A program made the position numbers and the translations under genes. Under the pieces are notes generated by a model. It searched no databases. It was not told where the DNA came from and saw only the letters and a program-made list of their open reading frames with translations. Shown piece by piece: positions 1 to 9,719 of a DNA stretch of 64,000 nt (position 1 is its first letter; each line of letters begins with the position of its first letter). This DNA is from Pyrenochaeta sp. MPI-SDFR-AT-0127 (lineage: Eukaryota; Ascomycota; Dothideomycetes; Pleosporales; Cucurbitariaceae): contig JAGTJM010000037.1 of assembly GCA_020747015.1 (NCBI GenBank), positions 1-64,000 on the forward strand. The letters run 5' to 3'.

Positions 1-9
1 AATACTATA

Positions 10-72
10 ACGTACCCCACAAGCGAGTCGGTCACACAAGCGAGTCGGTCACTCTGCCAAGACCCCATCAAA
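10..72 (+). repeat. Left terminal inverted repeat (63 bp) with internal 17-bp tandem duplication
   Basis: Identical over 63 bp to the reverse complement of 1820-1882. Inside it a 17-bp unit, ACAAGCGAGTCGGTCAC, occurs twice head-to-tail (19-35 and 36-52). Such duplicated subterminal motifs are often transposase binding sites; that role is inference here. Confidence 0.93.
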
Positions 73-138
73 CTTCAACACCCTATATAACTGTAGAGTA
101 CCATTAAGGATAGTAATTAGAAATCCTAATAAGCCAAT

Positions 139-1791
139 TTATTCAGAAACCTCTTCTACTACCTGCTTACATGTGCGCGAGTTGTGCCCAGCCTCGCCGC
201 AGCGTCCACAGCGCCTTTGACTAGGCTCGCCTACATCAGCGCGTACCCTCTTCTTTGCCTTCTTACTATCACTACGCGCACCAAACTCCTTAAGTAGAGT
301 TAAACCTAGGCCCTCTTTAACTGTTAGGGTACCCTCCTTCTGTACTCGCTTTCTTTTGTGTGATTTACGTCGTGTGGCGGCCTCATTAGCTACTCGAAGA
401 GTAGTGTTCTCCTTCTGCGCTAACACAAGCTTGTGCGCTACTAATGCTGCCCCTTTCGCCAGTTTTTCAAGTGCATCAATCATGCTAGTTGGTGAGCTAT
501 CTACATGCTCTCGAATCTTGTTTTCCACTAGCGTTGATTGCGATCCTAACTCTAAGGTGTTACTTGGGGTTTGAGAGTACCAGGGGTGATCTTCTATAGG
601 GGGTGGAGTAGGAGTGCGCAACTTGACATCAAGCTTTGATATCACCGCCTCTGGGTTAAAAGGAACTAAGCCTGCACCCCTAAATCCTCCTATGATATTG
701 CTCTCTATAATTGCAGCCTTGAAAGCAGTAATAAAGCATGGTAAGAACTCAGTTTTCGTGATGTGGTTGATATGGCTGCGCATCAGATTCTCGGCTTGGC
801 GCCCATACCCCGTCTTCAAAGGCGCAAAACAACCCACGTCAAGTGGCTGCAGTATGTGCGATGAGTGAGGAGGCATGCAGATAGTAATAATGCTGTTATC
901 CTTGCAGTACTTCTGGAATTCGAGTGAGTCATGGCTCTCATGGCCATCAATAATGAGTAGTCGGTGGCTGCCAGTAACCCTCTTCTTTGTATGCTCATCA
1001 AAGTGCTTCAACCACTGCAGGCCAAGATCGTTTGTTGTCCAGCCGTTCTCAGAGACAGCAATAACCCAGTCATGAGGCAGGCCATCCTCCTTATACCAGG
1101 CAGAGAGGTGGTGCTTGCCCTGGAAGATGATGAAGGGTGGGATTGCCCACCCCATTGCGTTGATACCCTGGATGACCGTCGTCCACTCTCGATTACCCTG
1201 CTGAATAGTTTTTGGTCGTCCTCGACGCTCAGAACTTGTAACAACAGCTCCAGTTGATATCTGGCCCATCATAAAGCCTGTCTCATCGAAGTTGTAGGTA
1301 TCCTCATCAAGGATACCATACTTGGTTTTTATATTCTGTACTCGGCGGAACCAATCTCGCACAACCTTAGGATCTTCGCAGAGTGCTCTCTTGTAGTCAT
1401 ACTTTCGATTGAACTTGACTTTAAGCTCAGGTGAGCGTTTAACAAAGTTTGCAGCCCAGTTCTGGCCTACTGGGTCTCGGTGGCGGTCAGCAAGCAGAGA
1501 ATCAGCCATTTCTTTCACGGCAGCAAGCCGGGGCGCATGTCCTCGCTCATCGAGGTCAAGGATATGCTTGACAATCACCTCCTCTTCAGTCTTAAGTAGC
1601 TTCATTGAGTTGGCTCCACAATCTAGTCGAAACTTCCTTCCAGAGCGTCGGTCGCTTAGCGTACTTTGTGAGATGTTATAGATTGCTGCAGCACGTCTCT
1701 GAGATAGTGTCGCGTCGCGTTTTATAGCCTGAACCGCAAGCTGTAATCGAGCCTCTTTTGAAGCTGGTAAATCGTTGTGTTGTTGAGACAT
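139..1791 (-). CDS. Pogo/Fot1-type transposase (CENP-B-like HTH, DDE_1, zinc knuckle)
   Basis: Single-exon 550-aa transposase; the first ATG on the minus strand is at 1791 (the preceding in-frame codon is GTG). Residues ~15-55 form a psq-type helix-turn-helix (SQRRAAAIYNISQSTLSDR) and ~65-130 a CENP-B-type DNA-binding segment. The DDE_1 catalytic core follows: D169 in TYNFDETGF, D282 in LLIIDGHESH and D318 in HILQPLDVGCF, with 35 residues between the second and third Asp (DD35D). The C terminus carries a CX2CX4HX4C zinc knuckle (C528, C531, H536, C541) after a Lys/Arg-rich stretch. No frameshift or premature stop is visible, so the enzyme could be functional. It would bind the 63-bp inverted repeats and move the element by cut-and-paste. 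Expression is unknown. Confidence 0.93.
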   Translation of the reverse strand: MSQQHNDLPASKEARLQLAVQAIKRDATLSQRRAAAIYNISQSTLSDRRSGRKFRLDCGANSMKLLKTEEEVIVKHILDLDERGHAPRLAAVKEMADSLLADRHRDPVGQNWAANFVKRSPELKVKFNRKYDYKRALCEDPKVVRDWFRRVQNIKTKYGILDEDTYNFDETGFMMGQISTGAVVTSSERRGRPKTIQQGNREWTTVIQGINAMGWAIPPFIIFQGKHHLSAWYKEDGLPHDWVIAVSENGWTTNDLGLQWLKHFDEHTKKRVTGSHRLLIIDGHESHDSLEFQKYCKDNSIITICMPPHSSHILQPLDVGCFAPLKTGYGRQAENLMRSHINHITKTEFLPCFITAFKAAIIESNIIGGFRGAGLVPFNPEAVISKLDVKLRTPTPPPIEDHPWYSQTPSNTLELGSQSTLVENKIREHVDSSPTSMIDALEKLAKGAALVAHKLVLAQKENTTLRVANEAATRRKSHKRKRVQKEGTLTVKEGLGLTLLKEFGARSDSKKAKKRVRADVGEPSQRRCGRCGEAGHNSRTCKQVVEEVSE

Positions 1792-1819
1792 CACGTTAAT
1801 AGTGTGGTAGACTGTGCAT

Positions 1820-1882
1820 TTTGATGGGGTCTTGGCAGAGTGACCGACTCGCTTGTGTGACCGACTCGCTTGTGGGGTACGT
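1820..1882 (-). repeat. Right terminal inverted repeat (63 bp)
   Basis: Perfect inverted copy of 10-72, including both 17-bp units. It is followed by the TA duplication at 1883-1884, after which composition switches abruptly to AT-rich RIP-type sequence. Confidence 0.93.
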
Positions 1883-4316
1883 TATATAAAATAATATATT
1901 ATAAATATTAATTAACCTAAGATAACTAATACTATAAAGTTTAGATACTTAAGGTACTTAAACTATCTAAGCTTATTTTCTTTATTTAATTACGTAAGCT
2001 ATATTAGAGCTTAGGTAATAATATTTAGTAGGATTTACTCGCCTATAAATTCTGATTAGAATAGTATATAGTTTATTATTATAGCGTTAGTATTAAGCGA
2101 GATATTAAGAAAAAGGTTAAGACCTCGGTTAAGGTTATCCTTAGGTCTTAGACCTAGATACTATTAACCTTAGGAAGACCTAAGGCTATAGTTAGGCTAT
2201 AGTTAGCCTTAGAGGATAAAGTTAGCTTAAAGGAAATAGTTAGCCTATAGTTAGGCTAAAGATATCCGTAAGAAGGAGGAAGGATCTATCTATAAGTAGA
2301 GATCTATCCTACCTACTTATCCTGTACCTAGCAACGAATTTATTATATCCTACCTACCTTTTATCTATCTAAGATATTATTCTGCTTATATAAGCAATCT
2401 TTATTTATCCTAAGAGCTAAGCCGCTGCTAGCCTATCTAGGTCACTAGGCTATTTTTATTATTAAAGAAAGTTATCTCCTCCTCTCTATACTTTCTTTAC
2501 AGGTTGGGTTACCCCGCGGGTTACCTCTTATTTTAGCTATAACTTTCCTAAATTATAACGTAATTTAATAACTTTTAGCTTATTTTATAGATCTAACCTA
2601 TATCTATAACTTTTATATATAAAATTTCTTTTTAAAAAAAATAATTACGTAAGTTATTAAGGTTTTAAAGCGTGGGTACTAGTAGCCTAATTAAGTAGGT
2701 ATCGAAAAATGGGTATTAAAATAACTGACGTAATAAAAGATATATTACGTAATTAAAATTCTAGATTTATAGATCTAGCTAATAGCTATAAAATAAACCA
2801 AAATTTACCTAATTTAGACTAGTATTGATAGAGGAATAAATAAAAGAAAGATTAGGGGGTATACCTACCCAACCAGCCTAGATATTATTATAGGTACCTA
2901 CTAGTAAGATAAACTAGTATCTAGAGAAGTATATATAGCTCTCTACCTAGAGCTAATAAAAGAGATAGATAAAGTTATAGAATAAGTTTACTAAAAAGAA
3001 GTATATAAACTATTAAAGTAAGATTATTTAAAATAACCTTTTATATCTCTAAGAGAAGCGCCTATTATATATAGATTACCTAAGCTTATAATAAATATTA
3101 TATAGAAATAGAGATATATACGCATTCCTATAAGAAGGGAGGTTTATTTAGATAATATTATACCTACCTCTAGTACTATCCTAATTAGGCCCTATTACCT
3201 CTATTTCTCTATATATAAGTATAGCTCTTTAGTAGTAGATAGTAGAATAAGTTCTTCTTATCCTTCTATACTAGACCTATAGAAATAGAGGTATTTTTAG
3301 TTATCTACTATAATATATACTCCTATATACTTTTAAGTTATACTTAGATTCTTTTTACAACTCTTTAGTACCTATATTATTATATTATAAGAAGAACTTT
3401 ACCTCTACTAGTAATAGTTTCTTAATAATATTACTTTATTTAAAAAGATTATATCTAGACCCCTATATTAATATAATCTAATTTAGATCTATTTATAATT
3501 AAAGTCTATTATTCTAAAGTTAGGATTCTCTTAATCTTTTAATAATTAAAGTCTATAGGTTTAGAACTTTCTATACTATTATAAGGATTAACTTTAGAAA
3601 AAGTTATATAGAGTACTAAGGTAGAAACTTAGAGACTACTAATAATCTAAGAGAATTAGAGCCTAAGCTAATATCTCTCCCTAAATAAGGATTAGCTTAA
3701 ATAGAAGTATTATCTTTATTAAGATTAATATAGTAGTAGACTACCTAGTTAAAAGAAATTATATAGCCTAAAGCTATTAAGTAGATAGAGGGCTACTCTA
3801 AACTAGAATTAGAGTATAATACCCTATTAATAATAGTAGAGGATTAGAATATAATTAGACTTAATCTAAAGCTTACTAAGTTATAGTATAAGCTATAATA
3901 GGTTTATATAGAACTAAGTAGATTAAAGGTATAGCCTATCTCTAGCTTAATTAAACCTAATTAGTCTCTACCTACTACTAAAATACTCTTAACTATAAAC
4001 CTATAAGAGACTTATTCTCCTTTAGTAATACTTCTTCTAAAACTTATAAGTAGAATAATAAGGTTAGAAAAGATACTTTCTATTAATAATCTAAGTAATA
4101 GAAAGAACCTTAGCTTTAGATATATTAAAAGGGGGTTTTAGTATCCTTAGTAGAGTAGCTATAATATAAAGCAGCTAGTATTACTAAGGAGCCCTTTCTT
4201 AGTAAGCTTCTAGTTAGAGTAAGTAGAGATAGATAAGTAGTTAAAGTAGTTCTAAGCATTAAATAGTAGTATTTAATAATAACTTAAGATTAATTATAAT
4301 ATACTATAGGGGTATA

Positions 4317-4534
4317 TATAGAAGTGCGCTGAGCTTGGAGAAAGATTAGTAGATAAGATTAATCTCTAGCTAAGAAAGCTAAGTTGCGAAGTCTAAACTA
4401 TATACCCTTAGGATCGGAGAATACTTAATCTAATCTATCTTCTTGATTAGTATATCCTCTATACTTCTATTCTACGTGATTAGTTAGATTACTCCTCTAC
4501 TTATACTTAAGTAGAGGGATCTTCCTCTATAATA
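4317..4534 (+). repeat. Left LTR (218 bp)
   Basis: Starts TATAGAAGTGCGCTGAGC and ends CTCTATAATA. It aligns without gaps to 9369-9586. Its first half keeps G/C states that the right LTR has lost (GCTGAG versus GCTAAG), whereas most of its second half is mutated relative to the right LTR. Confidence 0.88.
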
Positions 4535-4999
4535 TACCCCCTAGATTAGCTCTCCTTAGAGCGATAATCTATAGTAGAGTAGGAATTCTATTCCTAATCC
4601 TATTCTTTAGATCTACGTATTCCTACTTTATCCTTAGTCTAAGCCTTATCCTTTAAGTATTAGATTATAATTTTTAAGTAAGTTCTTAGTAATTAGCTAT
4701 ATCTATTTACTTAATTACGTAATCTTTATTTTAATCTAATAATATTAAGGTAAAGGCGAGTATATAGCTTATTTAAAAATTTAATCTTCTTAAAAGTAAA
4801 GGTAGCTCTGTTTAATCTAGCGTAAATTACGATATTACTATTTAATCTAAATAATAAGGTAAGAGCGGCTCTATATAATCTAGCGCCCCTTTAGTAAGTA
4901 TATAAACCTACCCTCCTATACTCTTCCTCCTTCTCTCCTTAACTTTAATCTATATTAATTATAGTACGTAATCTTTAAGCTTTTCCTCCCTTTTCTATA

Positions 5000-6130
5000 T
5001 ACTAACTTATATTTAGAATAGTCCTAAGCTCTCTACTAATAAGCGCACTACTTAGATATAAGCTTATAAAGCTATAATCCGCTTTAAGCTTCCTAAGCCT
5101 AATTATACTACTTAGCTTTATACTTTTTATTCTAAAACCTTATCTATTAATAAGCTCTAGTCTAAGGATAATCCTCCTTATTACTCTACTTACTCCTATA
5201 CTTAAATTAATCCTAATCTTATAACTCCTTAAAAGTTACTCTATTCTATACGCGCGTCTATAACTCTAAGGACGCCTATAACTATAATAAAGAAGGATAT
5301 AAAGGTTAGAGCTAAGCGATCTATAAGCTGCGTACCTTATATAAAAGCTTTTCTACGTAGCACTTATAATAGGATCTACTTTAATCGTATAGATAGTAAG
5401 AGTAAGCGCTATATACGCTATATCTCTTATATTTATAAGAAGATTAGGTAACTTCGTTTTATAATTATTTTCTATCTATTACTTACTAAATTATAGTCCT
5501 TACTATAAGTACTAGGTTATAAACTTTATTTATAGCTCTAATAATCTTAAGGTAAGTAATCTTAATCCTTAAGAAGGGCTTTTACTAATCTTAGGTTCTA
5601 GGTAAGTAAGTAGTCTAAGGAGAAGAAGTACTTACTTAGTACTCTCTCTACTATTAAGCTAGTTTCGCCTTCTACTTATAAGCTAGATATCTTTAAGTAG
5701 ATTAATTTAGCGGCTCTTTAGCCTAGTATTAGGGCTTAAGCTAGTCTTCCTAGAGTCTTTAATTAGTAGAATAGGCCTCTATTCTCCTAGATATAGGCTA
5801 CTTTTAGTAATCCTACTTAGAGCTTCCCTATATAGCCTAGTTCTCAGCCTGTCACTTTTCTAATAGGCTCTTTATCTTCTTCTTAGCCTATTACTTAGTC
5901 TATTCCTAAGCCTACTACTCCTATTATTACGCCTATTCTAGCTATTACTACTTCTATTCTAGTTATTACTACTCCTATTCAAGCTTCTTCTCCTTAAAAA
6001 GTTCTATATTAGAGTATTAGTCGCAGTAAGGATAAGTTAGAGGATTAGAAATAGAGAGTAATAGATAAGATTAGGCGGCTTTATAAGCTTATACTTAAGA
6101 TTAAGGAGCTTATTATAGATAATTATTAAT
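5000..6130 (+). pseudogene. Gag-like ORF fossil of the LTR element
   Basis: On the plus strand, segments of one sense-looking frame can be followed although RIP has placed stops in it: a basic N-terminal part, a segment around 5,330-5,430 in which Tyr codons occupy a Cys-like spacing (TGY to TAY is an expected RIP change), a Thr/Ser/Pro/Ile-rich linker at ~5,900-6,000, and a charged, probably coiled-coil stretch (IRRLYKLILKIKELII) near 6,070. This arrangement after the left LTR fits gag. No function is possible now. Confidence 0.45.
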
Positions 6131-9100
6131 CTAGTACTTTCTTTATCTATTTCCTATTAAGGTTTTATTCTTCTTCTTAGATTATACTAAGAATTAGCCT
6201 ATACTTAGCTTAGAAAAGGTTCTTTTATATATATAGCTTCTAATTATAAAATTAATACTCCTTAATTACTTCTTTCGCTTAGGCTCTACTATAATTAAGT
6301 TCCTAGTATCTTATAGGTTAAGAAGCTACTTAAATCGATTAAACTATTACTTTATAAGCGCTTTTATTAGTCTATTAGCTAGTATTTCACTTATTTTAAG
6401 GTATTTAATATTAAATAATCCTTTAGTATACTCTTATTTAAGCTATATATTCTAGATATCTATATAGCGTAGTCTTATAGTAATCCGCTCGTTCTTAGCG
6501 ACTATAAGTCTAATTATCTATTAATTATTATACTAAATTATCTAGAGCTTACCTAGATTAAGAGTAATCTCCTTAAAGAAGCGCTAAAGGCTATTCCTTC
6601 TTTTATAATATACTTAAGGGCGAGGAGTTCTACTTTAGTAGTTAAGGTTATAACTATAGCTTATTAAGCGGCTTTCTAAAAGATTACTCCTCTAAATAAT
6701 AGAGTACTATATCCCTAGGAAATTAGCGAGTATATTAATTATCTATAAAAGAAGTATCTCTATAGATTATTAGGTTAGCGTATAAGTAATTTCTATACTA
6801 GATCCCTTCCTATTAGGTCTAATATAGATATTAGATTACTTATTTTATAGCTTCCTTATACTATTCGCTTAGGTTTATTAGGAAATAGGATAGTTTTAAT
6901 ACTATATATATAATATCTAGGCGTAGTATAATTACTATATATAGTACTAATCCTATCTATTCCTAATAATCCTTAACTTCCTTCTTAGATACTTTATTTA
7001 GATTCTTAATTATCTCGCTTATAGTAAGTAGAGTAGGTTAGAAGCTACCTTAATCTTCTAGGCTAAACTTCCTAGTAATCTTATTAATATACGTATTATA
7101 TACTAGAGTAATTATTCTTATTTAGTAATTCCTTATTACTTATATCCCTAGGAACTATTAAATAGGTCCTTAATCCTATACTTTATACTTTAATATTACT
7201 TTACTCTAAAGTTCCCTTACTTCTTATTCCTATTCCTTATAATATAATAGGAGGATATTATTAATATAGAATAAGATTAGGATCTTTTAATCCTATATAA
7301 AGAATAGGTATAGTTCTTCTTTTAATATAATAAGTCCTTAAGCCTTTAGTATACTTAAGAACTCTTTATACTAGAGACTTAGTAAATCCTTAACCTATAT
7401 AAGGCGTAGTTAAGTATAACTATCTTTCTATCTTCCTTAAATCCTTTAGGAAGCTTAGTAATTACTAGTGTATTAGTAAGACTTCTACGTTTAGGAAGGC
7501 TCCTACTATATTATACTATATAATCTCTAGATTAAAGTAAGCCGTAATTACTATTACTACTCTAAACGATCTAGTAGTAAGGGTTACTATATATATTAAG
7601 TCTAGCTTATTAATCTCTTAGAGATTACCTCTTATAATAATTTAAGCTTTATACTTATCTAGGAACCTATTCTAATTAAACTTATAGGTCTATACCTACT
7701 TAAGTAGAAGGATACGCCTATAACCTTTAACTTTATAGATTACTTTCTTTATCTAAGTTCCTTTCTTAAGTAGTTAATTAAACTCTAATTATAAGGCTTA
7801 CTTAAACTAGACCTTATATAGATACTATAGCAGCTGCTTCTAGGTACTTAGTAGAGCTAGTAGCTTACTTTAGTATAAGCGTGCGCTAGTTAGGATTAAT
7901 AGTACTTTTAGCACTGATTAGTAAGTATTACCGCTATAACTACTATATTAAGAGATTTATACGCGTGCTCCTTATTATAGGAAGTAATTATTTCTAGTAA
8001 AAAGGTATTATAAAAGATATCCTATATACTTACTCTATCTTCTAGAGTAGACTCCTATTTATAAGCGGCTATTAATATATAAATACCTATTCCTCTACCC
8101 CCTAGTTAATTATCGCAATTAGGATCCTTCTTCTTCTATATATATAAAGGTATATATCTATAAACTATATTATCTAGTACTTTATTCCCTCTTAGACGTC
8201 TACTTAATTATAGTTTATATAGCTCTAATACTAAGATACTACTCTATATAGGCTCTAAAGTCGCTTCCTTAGTAGGCTAGCTATTAATCTAGGAAGAGCC
8301 GCACTTTAGCTTATTCCTTCTCTCTAGGTTAGAGTTTATAATAGATAGCGTAGCCTACGCTCTCTATATAAGAGTTTAGGCTTATCCTCTAGTTCTATTA
8401 AGATAAGGATACTAGAGTAAAAGGCTAATTAGGATAAGTAGTTAGGCTTATCTAGTATTATAGAGGTAGTAGGCCTAGCTTATATAGGTTACTCTACCTA
8501 TTAGGTAGTATCTCCTAAGTAGTAATCTAATAGATCGCTAATACCTATAACGCGTAGCTTAGGCGTTAGTAATAGGGTTACTAATATATAATAATCCTTA
8601 TCTTAACCTATATAAATTCCTAGATACTTACTAGCCGCGCTTATATCCTATATAGTCTCTAGCTTAATATCCTAGTTACTAAGCTAGCTAGCTATAGTAC
8701 CTATCGCTTTAATTAGTACTTACTTCTAATCTAGTTTACTATAAGGCTTATATTTAGAGCTAGGTCCTTCTTAAGCTATCTAATTAGAGGTTAAAGTCTA
8801 TATTCCCTTCTATTAAGAAGTTTAATCCTAGTTAGTATAAGAAGATCTACGGATACTATTTTATTAATCTAGTCTCTAATATTTAAGAGAGCTACTCTCT
8901 TTTAAGTCTAGTAAGTAGTTTTAATCTTCTATTTTCTTAATAGAGTACTACTATCTACCTTATAATCCTTATATACGATCTTTAGAGCCTTATACTTAAG
9001 CTATTCTTCTTAGAATTTATCTTACTCCTCTTAGGTTACTATAGTTAAGAGAGTGGTTAGCTTAACTAGCTTCGTTAGTATCTTTAGATAGGCTAGTTCC

Positions 9101-9368
9101 TAATCCTTAATTAGTATAGTATCTACACTATCTAGATTAATCTAATCCTAAACCTACTTCTTATATACTAGGCTTTTAAGCTAAGAGAACTAGAAAGGCT
9201 AATCCTTCTATAATCGTAGTAGGATATTTCCCTTAGGAATAGAAGATTCTTAATCTATTATAAGTAAGAAGTTAGAGAGGTAAAGAATATAGAGTAATCT
9301 AAGTACTTTAGCGTATAAGATTATATAGGGAGAATTAATCTACGGTCCTATAGCGCTGGGCTCATAAC

Positions 9369-9586
9369 TATAGAAGTGCGCTAAGCTTAGAGAAAGATTA
9401 GTAGATAAGATTAATCTCTAGCTAAGAAAGCTAAGTTATAAAGTCTAAACTATATACCCTTAGGATTAGAGAATACTTAATCTGATCCATCTTCTTGATT
9501 AGTATATCCTCTACACTTCTATTCTACGTAATCAGTTAGATCACTCCTCTGCTTATACTTAAGTAGAGGGATCTTCCTCCGCGACA
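9369..9586 (+). repeat. Right LTR (218 bp)
   Basis: Same length as the left LTR, ending CTCCGCGACA. Its second half is less mutated than that of the left copy (for example CTGATCCATC versus CTAATCTATC). It ends 134 bp from the stop codon of the neighbouring surface-protein gene. Confidence 0.88.
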
Positions 9587-9719
9587 ATATTATTATTATA
9601 TAGGTATTAAAGTATTATATTATACTAATTAAGTTTAATTAAGGTTTAGTATAGTAGCCTATCCGCTCTTAGGGATAGGTTCTCTATAAGCTTGCTAATA
9701 TATTTTATAAGATGCTCCT

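Larger units (their letters stand above)
10..1882 (-). mobile_element. Fot1/pogo-type DNA transposon, structurally complete
   Basis: A complete class II element. The ends are 63-bp perfect terminal inverted repeats (10-72 and 1820-1882) starting ACGTACCCCAC, flanked on both sides by the dinucleotide TA (8-9 and 1883-1884), the target duplication expected of the Tc1/mariner/pogo superfamily. One long transposase reading frame fills the interior on the minus strand. Base composition is normal and CpA/TpG are abundant, unlike the RIP-degraded DNA immediately to the right, so the copy appears to have arrived after that DNA was mutated. Family assignment rests on the transposase domains and TA duplication; the subfamily (for example the Molly/Pixie-like elements of Pleosporales) is not determined. 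Confidence 0.93.
4317..9586 (+). mobile_element. Dead LTR retrotransposon, RIP-mutated
   Basis: Two 218-bp direct repeats bound a 5,270-bp element. All 19 differences I count between the LTRs are transitions, as RIP predicts. The less mutated right LTR ends ...GCGACA, compatible with a TG...CA LTR. The interior reads in remnants on the plus strand: a leader with short direct repeats (~4740-4915), then a gag-like frame (~5000-6130) interrupted by RIP stops. The rest must be degraded pol, but I could not place a reverse transcriptase or integrase motif, so copia versus gypsy is undecided. No perfect target duplication is visible (GTATA before, ATATT after), which may reflect RIP of the flanks. 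Confidence 0.82.
1883..9700. repeat. RIP-degraded AT-rich repeat block
   Basis: About 7.8 kb in which CpA and TpG are almost missing while TpA is very common; remaining C and G sit mostly in CT/CC/CG/AG contexts. Both strands are affected and no long open frame survives. This is what RIP does to duplicated DNA in Pezizomycotina. The right part (4317-9586) is a recognisable LTR retrotransposon; the left part (1885-4316) is probably another mutated element, but I could not define its ends. The few surviving CA/TG patches (around 2500, 4325, 5850, 9355 and 9500-9590) mark less mutated positions. Confidence 0.88.

Noticed and set aside
4317..9586. Assigning the dead LTR element to copia or gypsy
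   Set aside because: RIP has removed recognisable reverse transcriptase and integrase motifs by eye; LTR length alone is not enough.
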